DNA of 64,000 nt from Paludibaculum sp. (lineage in GTDB: Bacteria; Acidobacteriota; Terriglobia; Bryobacterales; Bryobacteraceae). The stretch is taken from contig JARKQJ010000190.1 of NCBI GenBank assembly GCA_029973955.1, positions 1-64,000 of the forward strand, given 5' to 3'. The translations under genes and the position numbers were made by a program. Below the pieces are notes generated by a model that was not told the DNA's origin, searched no databases, and worked only from the letters and a program-made list of their open reading frames with translations. This document shows, piece by piece, positions 43,769 to 52,287 of this stretch (position 1 is its first letter; each line of letters opens with the position of its first letter).

Positions 43769-43791
43769 CCTGATCTAGAACGAATGAGAAG

Positions 43792-43832
43792 CGCCAGGTT
43801 TCGCCTTTCGGGGCAGGCCTGGCGTTTTCTTT
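43792..43832 (+). terminator. Rho-independent terminator after the lipoprotein gene
   Basis: CGCCAGG (43792-43798) pairs with CCTGGCG (43818-43824), a 7-bp stem around a 19-base loop that contains a further GCC/GGC match, followed by TTTTCTTT. The U-tract reaches the stop codon of the convergent isocitrate dehydrogenase gene. Confidence 0.7.
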
Positions 43833-44838
43833 AGCCGATGTGGCGAATGACGGCGTCGGTGAAATCCTTGGTGCCGCAGGTGCCGCCAACGTCGCGCGTG
43901 AGGTACTTGCCTTCGGCGAAAGTGGCTGCGATCGCCTTCTGGAGCCGATCCGCAGCGGAGCTTTCTCCCAGGTGGCGCAGCATGAGAATGGCGGAGGACA
44001 TGAGCGCGGTGGGGTTGGCGACGCCGTGACCGGCGATGTCCGGCGCCGAGCCGTGCACTGCTTCGAAGATAGCTTCCTTCTCGCCCATGTTGGCGCCCGG
44101 CACCACGCCGAGGCCGCCGACGAGGCCGGCGGCGAGATCGGAGACGATGTCGCCGTAGAGGTTAGGGAGCAGCAGGACATCGAAGGTCTCCGGCCGCATC
44201 ACGAGCTGCATGGAGGCGTTGTCTACGATGAGTTCGTTGTAGGCGATGTCGGGGTACTCGGTGGCCACTTCGCGGCAGCAGCGAATGAAGAGGCCATCCG
44301 ACAGTTTCATGATGTTGGCCTTGTGCACGGCGGTCACCTTGCGGCGGTTGTTCTTCCGCGCATAGGCGAAGGCGTACTTGGCAATGCGGATGGAGGCGTA
44401 GCGGGTGATGATCTTGAGGCTCTCCACCACGTCCTTCACCACTTCGTGCTCGAGGCCGGAGTAGAGATCCTCGGTGTTCTCGCGGAAGATCACCATATCG
44501 ATGTTGACGTCCTCGAATCGCGTCTTCAGGCCGGGCAGGGTAAAGACGGGGCGAACGTTGGCGAAGAGGTCCAGTTGCTTGCGGAGCGCCACGTTGACGC
44601 TCTTGAAACCACCGGCGATGGGCGTGGTGACGGGTCCCTTGAGGCCGACGCCGGTGCGATGGACGGATTCGAGCACATGCTCAGGGAGCGAGGTGCCGCT
44701 CTGCTCGATGATGGCGGCCGAGAGCTCGGCGCGCTCCCACTCGATCTCGACGCCGGTCGCTTCAATGGCGCGCACGGTTGCATCGGCCACTTCGGGCCCA
44801 ATGCCATCTCCGGGAATGAGCGTGATTTTGTGTGCCAC
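43831..44838 (-). CDS. NAD-type isocitrate/isopropylmalate dehydrogenase family protein
   Basis: 335 residues of the beta-decarboxylating dehydrogenase family. Seen: [20 protein letters not shown]-like [44 protein letters not shown], the metal-site [21 protein letters not shown] and [20 protein letters not shown]. The length and [19 protein letters not shown] fit the NAD-dependent isocitrate dehydrogenase (IDH3-like) rather than LeuB, because leuCD or leuA neighbours are absent. It would supply 2-oxoglutarate and NADH in the citric acid cycle. The GTG start follows TACCAT by six bases and AGGAG by one. Confidence 0.9.
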   Translation of the reverse strand: MAHKITLIPGDGIGPEVADATVRAIEATGVEIEWERAELSAAIIEQSGTSLPEHVLESVHRTGVGLKGPVTTPIAGGFKSVNVALRKQLDLFANVRPVFTLPGLKTRFEDVNIDMVIFRENTEDLYSGLEHEVVKDVVESLKIITRYASIRIAKYAFAYARKNNRRKVTAVHKANIMKLSDGLFIRCCREVATEYPDIAYNELIVDNASMQLVMRPETFDVLLLPNLYGDIVSDLAAGLVGGLGVVPGANMGEKEAIFEAVHGSAPDIAGHGVANPTALMSSAILMLRHLGESSAADRLQKAIAATFAEGKYLTRDVGGTCGTKDFTDAVIRHIG

Positions 44839-44844
44839 GCTCCT

Positions 44845-44850
44845 ATGGTA
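44845..44850 (-). promoter_or_regulatory. -10-like hexamer TACCAT before the isocitrate dehydrogenase gene
   Basis: On the minus strand TACCAT is followed after six bases (AGGAGC) by the GTG at 44838. The AGGAG within the gap is too close to serve as a normal ribosome-binding site for that GTG. Confidence 0.28.
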
Positions 44851-44883
44851 ACAGCGTGATGGATAGTGTCAGAATGAAAGGTC

Positions 44884-46440
44884 ATGCCCACCGTTAAGCG
44901 CGCACTTCTGAGTGTTACAGACAAGTCCGGCCTCGCCGATTTCGCCAAGGGGCTCGCCGCCCTGGGCTGCGAACTGATCTCCACGGGCGGCACCGCCAAG
45001 CTCCTGCGGGACGCGGGTCTGGCAGTGAAGGACGTGAGCGAGGTGACCGGGTTTCCGGAGATGCTCGACGGCCGGGTGAAGACGATCCATCCGATCATCG
45101 CGGCGGGCGTGCTGGCGCGGCGGTCCGTGCCGGAACACATGGCCGCGCTGGAGAAGCACGGCATCGGCACCATCGACATGATCGTGGTGAACCTCTACGA
45201 ATTCGAGAAAGTCGCCGCGAAGAAGGACGCGCCCGTTGAGGAGCTGATCGAGAACATCGACATTGGCGGGCCGACGATGATCCGCGCCGCGGCGAAGAAC
45301 TTTCAGGACGTAGCGGTGGTCACTTCGGCCGGGGACTATGCGGCGATCCTGGCTGAGTTGCAGGCCAACCGCGGCAGCCTTTCGAAGAAGACCCACTGGG
45401 ACCTGGCGCGCAAGGCATACGCCACCACGGCGAAGTACGATGCGGCGATCACGGCCCGGCTGGCTTCCATCGAAGTGGAAGGCGGGGAGTTCCTGGACGA
45501 GCCCACGCCGCTGCCGAAGACGCTGAACATCCACGTGCCGCAGAAGCAGGCGCTGCGGTACGGGGAGAACCCGCACCAGGGCGCGTCGCTGTATGCGTGC
45601 GGCGAGGAAGGAGTCGCCAACTGCACGCAACTGCACGGCAAGGAACTGAGCTACAACAACCTGGTGGATCTGGATGCCGCGTGGCAGTTGGTTTGTGAGT
45701 TCTCGCGTCCAGCGGTGTCGATCATCAAGCACACCAACCCGTGCGGCTGCGCGGAGCAGGAGAAGCTGGCGGACGCCTATTTGAAGGCGTTCGAAGCCGA
45801 TACTGTGTCGGCGTTTGGCGGCGTGATCGCATGCAACCGCGAGGTGGACACGGCCACGGCGGCCGAGATGTCGAAGCTGTTCGTGGAGTGCGTGGCGGCA
45901 CCGGCGTTCTCACAGCAGGCGATTTCGATTCTCGCTGCGAAGAAGAACGTGCGGCTGGTAACGGTGAAGGGCACAGTGCCGGAAGAGCTGGTGGTGAAGT
46001 CGATCACGGGCGGCTTCCTGGCACAGACCGCGGATTTGTTGACGATCGACAAGGCGGCGGCGAGGGTGGTGACGAAACGGCAGCCGACAGAGGCCGAGTG
46101 GTCGGCGCTGGAGTTCGCGTGGAAGGTGTGCAAGCACGTGAAGTCGAACGCCATCGTCTATGCGCGGGACGGGCAGTTGCTCAGTTCGGGCGCGGGCCAG
46201 ATGAGCCGCGTGTTCTCGGCCGAGATCGGCGCGCAAAAGTCGGTGTTGCCGCTCGAAAACTGCGCGGTGGCATCGGATGCGTTCTTCCCCTTCCCGGACG
46301 GCCTGGAAGTGGTGGTAAAGAACGGCGGGACGTCGGTGATTCAGCCCGGCGGGTCGATGAGGGACAGCGAGGTGATCGAAGCGGCGGACCGGCTGGGGAT
46401 CACGATGATCTTCACCGGGCTGCGGCACTTCCGCCACTAA
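44884..46440 (+). CDS. purH: bifunctional AICAR formyltransferase/IMP cyclohydrolase
   Basis: 518 residues catalysing the last two steps of IMP synthesis. The N-terminal methylglyoxal-synthase-like IMP cyclohydrolase domain reads LLSVTDKSGLADFAKGLAALG, EVTGFPEMLDGRVKTIHP and VVNLYEFEK. The C-terminal formyltransferase has RYGENPHQGASLYA, IIKHTNPCGCAE (catalytic Lys-His), YLKAFEADTVSAFGG and VSSGAGQ-like LLSSGAGQMSRV. Complete. AAAGG lies close to the ATG. The stop overlaps the convergent ATP-grasp gene by four bases. Confidence 0.96.
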   Translation: MPTVKRALLSVTDKSGLADFAKGLAALGCELISTGGTAKLLRDAGLAVKDVSEVTGFPEMLDGRVKTIHPIIAAGVLARRSVPEHMAALEKHGIGTIDMIVVNLYEFEKVAAKKDAPVEELIENIDIGGPTMIRAAAKNFQDVAVVTSAGDYAAILAELQANRGSLSKKTHWDLARKAYATTAKYDAAITARLASIEVEGGEFLDEPTPLPKTLNIHVPQKQALRYGENPHQGASLYACGEEGVANCTQLHGKELSYNNLVDLDAAWQLVCEFSRPAVSIIKHTNPCGCAEQEKLADAYLKAFEADTVSAFGGVIACNREVDTATAAEMSKLFVECVAAPAFSQQAISILAAKKNVRLVTVKGTVPEELVVKSITGGFLAQTADLLTIDKAAARVVTKRQPTEAEWSALEFAWKVCKHVKSNAIVYARDGQLLSSGAGQMSRVFSAEIGAQKSVLPLENCAVASDAFFPFPDGLEVVVKNGGTSVIQPGGSMRDSEVIEAADRLGITMIFTGLRHFRH

Positions 46441-47351
46441 AGCGGGCGGATGCGCCCCATGCCGTTCAGGCGGCGCATGAGGTATTCGACGAAGACGCGG
46501 TGGGGGTTGAAGCCGACCACCTGCTCGGCGCCGGCGACGAAATTGGAGAGAGCGTTGAGGTCGTAGAAGACAGGCTCGCCGTTGCGGTGGTCGATGATGT
46601 ACTCGACGCCGCAGACGTCGAGTCCGCCGCGGCGGGCGATGGAGACGGCGGTAATGGCGGCGTCGGGATGCGGCTCCACACGCGTGAACGTTGGCTTGGC
46701 GGCGGATTCGCAGACGTCGGCGGGACAGAGATTGTAGCCGGAGCCGTCGCGCTGGATGCGGACGCAGTAGAGCACTTCGCCGTCGAGCACTTCGACGCGG
46801 TAGCACGCTCCATCTCGCGAGGGGATGTGTTCCTGAATGAGCGCGGTGTGGTCGCAGCCGAATTCGATGGTGGAGGCCTTGGCGGCGAGTTCTCCCGCGG
46901 AGTCGAAACGCTGGATTCCGCTGCCGGCGCCGCCGCAATTCGGCTTCACCAGGACGGGGAAGGACATCGATTCGGCCGCCCCGGCGGCGAGTGAGGCCAT
47001 GTTGATGACCTTGGTGCGCGGCACGCGCGCGCCGACACGGCGGAAGAGATCCAGTTGGCGAACCTTGCTGACCTCGAGTTCGTACGCGCGGGAGCCGTTC
47101 ACCACCGCCACGCGCCGCTCTTCGAGTACGGCAAGGAAGTCGCGCACGGCGAACTGGCCGTGTCCGTGGCCGCGCCACACGGCGGAGGGGCTCATTCGAT
47201 TGAGCACAAGGTCAGGAAACTCGCCGTCCTCGAGACTGTACGCCAATGCGTCCGCGCGCCACTCCTCGAAGTTGACGCCGGCGCGGCGAAGTTCCTCAAA
47301 GAGCGGTTTGAACCAGTGCGGATGTTCGTAAAGGACTGCGAGTCGTGCCAC
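46437..47351 (-). CDS. RimK-like ATP-grasp protein
   Basis: 304 residues. The ATP-grasp core is shown by MSFPVLVKPNCGGAGSGIQRF (phosphate-binding Lys and Gly loop), ALIQEHIPSRDGACYRVEVLDG and GEPVFYDLNALSNFV (metal ligands Asp and Asn). The N-terminal part (LAVLYEHPHWFKPLFEEL, LVLNRMSPSAVWRGHG) matches RimK/LysX/GshB-type ligases, which join a carboxylate to an amine using ATP. Substrates cannot be predicted. It overlaps purH at the 3' ends by four bases, and its GTG start is 6 bases before the ABC gene stop reading the same way. Confidence 0.85.
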   Translation of the reverse strand: MARLAVLYEHPHWFKPLFEELRRAGVNFEEWRADALAYSLEDGEFPDLVLNRMSPSAVWRGHGHGQFAVRDFLAVLEERRVAVVNGSRAYELEVSKVRQLDLFRRVGARVPRTKVINMASLAAGAAESMSFPVLVKPNCGGAGSGIQRFDSAGELAAKASTIEFGCDHTALIQEHIPSRDGACYRVEVLDGEVLYCVRIQRDGSGYNLCPADVCESAAKPTFTRVEPHPDAAITAVSIARRGGLDVCGVEYIIDHRNGEPVFYDLNALSNFVAGAEQVVGFNPHRVFVEYLMRRLNGMGRIRPL

Positions 47352-47357
47352 GGAAGC

Positions 47358-48062
47358 CTAATTCCAATCTTCCGGCTTCTGGCCCTCCGGAAGCAAGGCG
47401 CCCTTGTCGATGTAGAGGATCTTGGTGGCGAAGTGAGCGGCGTGCGGGTCGTGCGTCACCATGACGATGGTCTTCGCATGTTCCTTGTTGAGCCGCGCTA
47501 GCAGAGTGAGAACCTCCTGGGCAGACCTGGCGTCGAGGTTGCCGGTGGGTTCGTCGCAAAGCAGGATGTCGGGATCGGTGACGATGGCGCGCGCAATGGC
47601 GACGCGCTGCTCCTGGCCGCCGGAGAGCTGCCGCGGATAGTGGCCCATGCGGTCGTCCAACCCGACCAGCTTCAAGGCGGTGGCGGCGTGCTGCATGCGC
47701 TCACCCTTCTTGAGGTGCGTCAGCTTCAGGGGCAGTTCCACATTCTCTAGCGCGGTGAGCACTGGGATCAGGTTGAAGCTCTGAAAGACGAAGCCGATGT
47801 GCCGGTTGCGCCACTTGGCGATCTCGCTGTCTGAGAGGCCATTGAGCTTTGCGCCGAGCACTTCAATCTCGCCGCCGGTAGGACGGTCCATGGCTGCCGC
47901 CAGGTGCAGCAGCGTGGACTTGCCTGAACCCGAAGGGCCCATCAACGCCAGGAAGTCGCCCTGCCGCACTTCGAAGTTGGCATCTTTCAGCGCCACGACC
48001 TGGAACTCGTCACGCACGTATTCCTTGGTCAGGCCACGGGTCCGGATCACGACATCGCTCAT
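47358..48062 (-). CDS. ABC transporter ATP-binding protein, MacB/LolD type
   Basis: 234 residues. Walker [11 protein letters not shown]-loop [13 protein letters not shown], signature [14 protein letters not shown] and Walker [13 protein letters not shown] are intact. The ATPase belongs to the MacB/LolD/FtsE group whose permeases are of FtsX type. It drives export with the adaptor and two permeases encoded behind it. The order on the minus strand is permease - permease - adaptor - ATPase, with 4-7 base gaps, so one operon. Confidence 0.93.
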   Translation of the reverse strand: MSDVVIRTRGLTKEYVRDEFQVVALKDANFEVRQGDFLALMGPSGSGKSTLLHLAAAMDRPTGGEIEVLGAKLNGLSDSEIAKWRNRHIGFVFQSFNLIPVLTALENVELPLKLTHLKKGERMQHAATALKLVGLDDRMGHYPRQLSGGQEQRVAIARAIVTDPDILLCDEPTGNLDARSAQEVLTLLARLNKEHAKTIVMVTHDPHAAHFATKILYIDKGALLPEGQKPEDWN

Positions 48063-48065
48063 CGC

Positions 48066-49418
48066 CTATTTCCTTGCATTTGGGATCACCTGTACTTTCA
48101 TGCCGTCTTTCAATTCGGCGGGAGGATTCACCACCAGATCCTCACCACCGATCAGGCCATCTTCCACCCGCAGACCCTGCGGCGTGTTGCCGCTGGTGCG
48201 GATGGCGCGTTCCACCACCTTCCCGTTCACCACGATGTAGACCTTGTCGCTGCGCACGGTGGAGGGTGGAATGAAGACCACAGGCTTGCCGGCCTGGACG
48301 GAGGCGCCGGGCCTCTCCTCGGCAAGGAAAGCCACGGACGCGTTCATCTCCGGCCGCAGGTACTGGTCGGGATTCAGCACTTTCACCTTCACCTGCACGG
48401 TGGCCTTCTGCCGGTTGGCCTCGGGCGAGATCTCATCGATGGCGCCTTCCCACTTGCGGTCGGGGTAGGCATCCACAGTGATGACGCCTTTTTGCCGGGG
48501 GCCGAGCTTGCTGAAGTCGTTCTGGGAGATATCCAGTTCGACGCGCAAGTCGTTCAAGTCGGCCAGCGTAACGACGTAGCCCTTGGCGCCGCGCTCGCCC
48601 ACGAAGCTGGTGGTGACGAACTCGCCCTTCTCCACGCCGCGTTCGAGGATGGTGCCGCTGACCGGCGCCTTGATGAGGGTATTCTCGAGTTGCGTCTGAG
48701 CCAGAGCCACGGCGCCGCGCGCCTGTTCCACCTGTCCGCGCATAGCGTCGATCACTTCCTTGCGCGGCCCGATGCGCACCAGTTCGTAGGTCTTCTGCAG
48801 CGAATTGACGCGCGCCACGGCGGCATCGTAACGAGCCTGCGCATCGTCCAGGCTCGACTTCGAAAGCACCTTATCCTGCGCCAGTTGCTTGGCGCGGCCG
48901 AGCTGCACGTTCGCGTTTGCGAGATCGGCCTGCGCCTGCGCGACGTTCGCCTTGGCGGTGGCGATCTCCTCCGGCCGCGAGCCGGCTTCGAGTTCGGCCA
49001 GCCTCGCCTCCAGCGTGATCAACTGCCCGCGCGCCTGCTGCATCTGGGCCCTATATTCGTCGTCTTCCAGGCGAACGATCACCTGTCCGGCCTGCACCGA
49101 ATCGCCCTTCTCCACGCCGATCCACTGCACTTTGCCCACCACCTTGGAAGCCACCTGGATCTTGTGCGCCGCGATGACGTAGCCGGTGGCGTTCAGCACC
49201 ACGGCACCGGAAGATGCTCCGGCCGCCTGTTGCGCCTGCGCGCGGGCGGTGGACACTTCCAGAGCCGCGGTGAGTTTCCGGTAGGCCATCGCGCCGCCGG
49301 CAAGCACCGCGATTACGATCGCGGCCAGCACGATCCACTTGGCGGCAACGCCGCTTCTGCGCGACGAGTGCGCCTCCGGGCTCCGGTCAATTCTCAGACT
49401 CTTAAGTTCGTGATCCAT
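48066..49418 (-). CDS. HlyD/RND-type periplasmic adaptor protein
   Basis: 450 residues. An N-terminal membrane helix (KWIVLAAIVIAVLAGGAMAY) is followed by a barrel-sandwich half (VLNATGYVIAAHKIQVASKV, GKVQWIGVEKGDSVQAGQVIV), a long coiled-coil hairpin (about 120-260) and a second half (APVSGTILERGVEKGEFV) with a beta-barrel domain. This is the membrane-fusion protein of the tripartite MacA type, connecting the ABC permeases to an outer-membrane channel. No TolC gene is seen in the window. Three bases separate it from the ATPase gene. Confidence 0.92.
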   Translation of the reverse strand: MDHELKSLRIDRSPEAHSSRRSGVAAKWIVLAAIVIAVLAGGAMAYRKLTAALEVSTARAQAQQAAGASSGAVVLNATGYVIAAHKIQVASKVVGKVQWIGVEKGDSVQAGQVIVRLEDDEYRAQMQQARGQLITLEARLAELEAGSRPEEIATAKANVAQAQADLANANVQLGRAKQLAQDKVLSKSSLDDAQARYDAAVARVNSLQKTYELVRIGPRKEVIDAMRGQVEQARGAVALAQTQLENTLIKAPVSGTILERGVEKGEFVTTSFVGERGAKGYVVTLADLNDLRVELDISQNDFSKLGPRQKGVITVDAYPDRKWEGAIDEISPEANRQKATVQVKVKVLNPDQYLRPEMNASVAFLAEERPGASVQAGKPVVFIPPSTVRSDKVYIVVNGKVVERAIRTSGNTPQGLRVEDGLIGGEDLVVNPPAELKDGMKVQVIPNARK

Positions 49419-49425
49419 ATCGAGT

Positions 49426-50592
49426 TCAAACCTGCCGCAGCGCGTCCAGAATCTGTTTCCTGGCCGCGCCGAAGGCAGGCAAAAGTCCTCCGAACGCGCC
49501 CATGAATAGGGCGAAGAGCATGCCTCGCATCGCCGTGCCCGCGGTCACCCGCAACTGGAAGGCGGTCTCCGCGAAGGTGACATTGCTGCCGATCCCCGTG
49601 GTGAGTCCGTTCAACGGCAACACTAGAAGAATGCCGAGAAGGCCGCCAAGCACTGAGAGCAGGATGGATTCGAGCAGGAAGCTCACCAGAATGGAGGTAC
49701 GCGAGAAGCCCAGCACACGCAGCGTGCCGATCTCCTTCGAGCGCCGCGCTACGGCGGCATACATGGTGTTCATGGCCGCGAAGCAGGAGCCCACGGCCAT
49801 GATGATGGCGACAAATGTGCCGAGGTAGCGCACGAGGTCGCCCGAAGAGGTCTGCTGTTGGTAGTAGTCTTTTTCGGGCCGCGCCTGCACGTTCAACCGC
49901 GTGTCGAAGCTGAGGTCGTTGACCAACGCCTGGTGGGCCACTTCGTCGGTGGCGCGGATGAGGGCGGAACTCAGCACCTCCTCGCGCTGGAAGTCGCTGG
50001 CAGCCTGATTGAGGTCTGTGAGGATTTCGGAGTTCCGCGCGGGCTGGTCACTCTGGAAGACCCCCACCACATCCCACTCGCCGCGGCCGAACTTGAGCTT
50101 GCGCCCGATCTGCGCGTCAGGGTAGCGCTTGGCGATGGCACTGCCCACGGTGACTTCGCGGCGGCCGGGCGTGAACCAGCGTCCGGAAGCGAGGCGCGTG
50201 TCTTCCCGCATCTCAATCCCCAGGGGCGTGACGCCACGCACGGTGATGTTGGAGCCCTCCGGAAACTCGGTGCTGACCAGACTGATGACGGTTACGATCT
50301 CCAGCGAAGCCAAGGGTTCGCCTTGTTTGCCGCGGGCGATGCCCTGTTTGAACTTCATATCGTTGAAGACGCTGCGCTGGAAGTTCGAACTCAGCTCAGA
50401 GTCGGAGCCTTTGCGCGTCACCAGGATGTTCAGCGGATGGCCGGAGGCCTCAAAGGCCAGGCGCAGGCCATCCACCAGGGCGAAGGCCGCCACGAGCACG
50501 GCGACAGTGAGCGCGATGCCGAGGGCCGTCATGGCCGTGGTGGTCTTGCGCACGGCCAGGTTTCTCAGGTTGTAGGAGAGTGGAATTGCCAT
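49426..50592 (-). CDS. FtsX-like ABC transporter permease
   Basis: 388 residues with an N-terminal membrane helix ([21 protein letters not shown]), a large periplasmic domain of the MacB_PCD type (about 60-245) and three C-terminal helices forming the FtsX domain ([59 protein letters not shown]). [12 protein letters not shown] is the coupling helix typical of FtsX permeases. ATG 50592 is used; the longer frame to 50790 has no membrane signature. It lies four bases after the upstream permease gene. Confidence 0.92.
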   Translation of the reverse strand: MAIPLSYNLRNLAVRKTTTAMTALGIALTVAVLVAAFALVDGLRLAFEASGHPLNILVTRKGSDSELSSNFQRSVFNDMKFKQGIARGKQGEPLASLEIVTVISLVSTEFPEGSNITVRGVTPLGIEMREDTRLASGRWFTPGRREVTVGSAIAKRYPDAQIGRKLKFGRGEWDVVGVFQSDQPARNSEILTDLNQAASDFQREEVLSSALIRATDEVAHQALVNDLSFDTRLNVQARPEKDYYQQQTSSGDLVRYLGTFVAIIMAVGSCFAAMNTMYAAVARRSKEIGTLRVLGFSRTSILVSFLLESILLSVLGGLLGILLVLPLNGLTTGIGSNVTFAETAFQLRVTAGTAMRGMLFALFMGAFGGLLPAFGAARKQILDALRQV

Positions 50593-50596
50593 GGCG

Positions 50597-51760
50597 CTAG
50601 TCCGTAAACCGCAGTGCGTCGATGATGTTCTCGCGGGAGGCGTTCCAGGCGGGGACAATCGCGCTGGCCACGCCAATGAAAAGGGCGAGCAGCGTAAGCG
50701 CCAGGAACACCGGCCATTCGATGGCCAGCGTCTTGGTCTGCTGCAGGATGGCCGGCCCTTGCCGGATGGCGGCGCAGAGGCCTTGCGCAATCAACACGCC
50801 CAGGGCGCCGCCGAGCAGCGAAATGAACGCGCTCTCTCCCAGAATCAGCAACAGAATGGTGCCTTTCTGGAAGCCCAGGGTGCGCAGGACGCCCACTTCG
50901 CGCACGCGTTCTCGCACGCTCATGGCCATGGTGTTCGCGCTGATCAGCAGCACGGTGAACGTCACAGCGCCGCAGATGCTCATGAGGATCACCTTGATGT
51001 TGCCGAGGAAGGAAAGGAAGGAAAGGCCGAAGGCGTACTCGCTCTCGGTCTTGGTGGGCGCGGTGGAGTTGGCGAACATGTCATCGACGGTGCGGCAGAT
51101 GGACGGCACGTCGTCGGTCGATTTCGCCAGCAAGGTGAACGTGCCGGCGGAAAGCCGCGAGGAATTACGCAGGGCGTTCTCGAGGTACTTGAAGTTGAAC
51201 CAGAGCGAGTCGTCGTCGAAGTCCGAGGAAGTGTAGATGCCGCGTACGGTGAGGTCGAGGTCAAAGGGGAAGATGTCGCCTTTGATGAGGATCTTGTCGC
51301 CCAGTTTGAAGCCGTGGCGATCGGCCAGCGCTTTGTTCACCACGCAGCCGGCGGGGTCCTGGATGAACGCGCGCTTCTGATCTTCGGGCATCTGGTAGTC
51401 CTGATAAACCTGGAAGAGTTTGTCGGCCTCCACGCCGAGGCGGGCGAAGAAGTTGCGTTGGTCCCGGGAGTCCTTGTAGACGCCGCCGAACCACTGCCAC
51501 ACCATCACCTCGTCAACGCCGGGCACCTGCTTCAACTTCTCGCGGTAGTAGAGCGGCATGGGGAAGACAATGGAGACCTTGTGGCGCACCACCACGCGCC
51601 GCGCCTGGGCCTTGGCCGGCTGGCCGCCGATGAAGAGCGCGTAGTAGAGCGCCATCATGACGCCGAGCAGGCAAAGTGAAATCGCCAGACTCGCCACGGT
51701 GAGGATACTGCGCCTGCGATTGCGCAGGCAGTTCTTCACAATTAGGGACAGGAATTTCAT
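50597..51760 (-). CDS. FtsX-like ABC transporter permease (second)
   Basis: 387 residues, same layout as the neighbouring permease but only distantly similar: N-terminal helix ([21 protein letters not shown]), periplasmic MacB_PCD-like domain (about 60-240) and C-terminal FtsX helices ([58 protein letters not shown]) with [14 protein letters not shown]. Two different permeases probably make a heterodimer. First gene of the efflux operon. Substrate unknown: macrolides, lipids or lipoproteins are candidates in related systems. Confidence 0.92.
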   Translation of the reverse strand: MKFLSLIVKNCLRNRRRSILTVASLAISLCLLGVMMALYYALFIGGQPAKAQARRVVVRHKVSIVFPMPLYYREKLKQVPGVDEVMVWQWFGGVYKDSRDQRNFFARLGVEADKLFQVYQDYQMPEDQKRAFIQDPAGCVVNKALADRHGFKLGDKILIKGDIFPFDLDLTVRGIYTSSDFDDDSLWFNFKYLENALRNSSRLSAGTFTLLAKSTDDVPSICRTVDDMFANSTAPTKTESEYAFGLSFLSFLGNIKVILMSICGAVTFTVLLISANTMAMSVRERVREVGVLRTLGFQKGTILLLILGESAFISLLGGALGVLIAQGLCAAIRQGPAILQQTKTLAIEWPVFLALTLLALFIGVASAIVPAWNASRENIIDALRFTD

Positions 51761-51807
51761 GGGACACTCCTATCTTAGGGCCCAACCCAGACGGTTCTAC
51801 GTGAACA

Positions 51808-52287
51808 ATGGATGATTTTGCGAAGATAACACGATTGGTCGATCAGGACGAACTCTGGATGACGGAGGCCATTGCGCTGGCGCGCGAAGCGGAAGCTGCC
51901 GGCGAGGTGCCGGTGGGCGCAGTTCTGGTGCTGGACGGCGCCGTCATCGGCCGGGGCCGCAACCAGCCCATCACGTTGGGCGACCCCACGGCCCACGCCG
52001 AGATCGACGCGCTCCGCCAGGCTGCGGCGGCCGTGAACAACTACCGCCTGGAAGGCTCCACGCTCTATTCCACGCTGGAGCCCTGCGTGATGTGCGCCGG
52101 CGCGCTGGTGCATGCGCGCGTCCGGCGGCTGGTGTTCGGTGCTCGTGATCTGCGCTTCGGCGGCGTCCGGTCGAAGTTCCGGCTGTGCGACAGCGAGATC
52201 CTCAACCACAGGATGGAGATCACGGAAGGCGTACTGGGAGCGGATTGCGCGGAACTGCTGGAACGCTTCTTCCGTGCCAGGCGCTGA
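51808..52287 (+). CDS. tadA: tRNA-adenosine deaminase
   Basis: 159 residues. TadA makes inosine at the wobble position of tRNA-Arg(ACG). The zinc deaminase site is HAEIDAL (His63, catalytic Glu65) and PCVMCAGAL (Cys93, Cys96). VPVGAVLVLDGAVIGRGRN and GARDLRFGGVRSKF are also typical. An extra N-terminal segment precedes the core; the ATG at 51859 (MTEAIALAREA) is an alternative start. It abuts the convergent glycosidase gene with no gap. Confidence 0.93.
   Translation: MDDFAKITRLVDQDELWMTEAIALAREAEAAGEVPVGAVLVLDGAVIGRGRNQPITLGDPTAHAEIDALRQAAAAVNNYRLEGSTLYSTLEPCVMCAGALVHARVRRLVFGARDLRFGGVRSKFRLCDSEILNHRMEITEGVLGADCAELLERFFRARR

Noticed and set aside
49426-51760. A single MacB-like permease broken by a frameshift
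   Set aside because: The two frames each have a full FtsX layout with their own N-terminal helix, periplasmic domain and start, so they are two genes.
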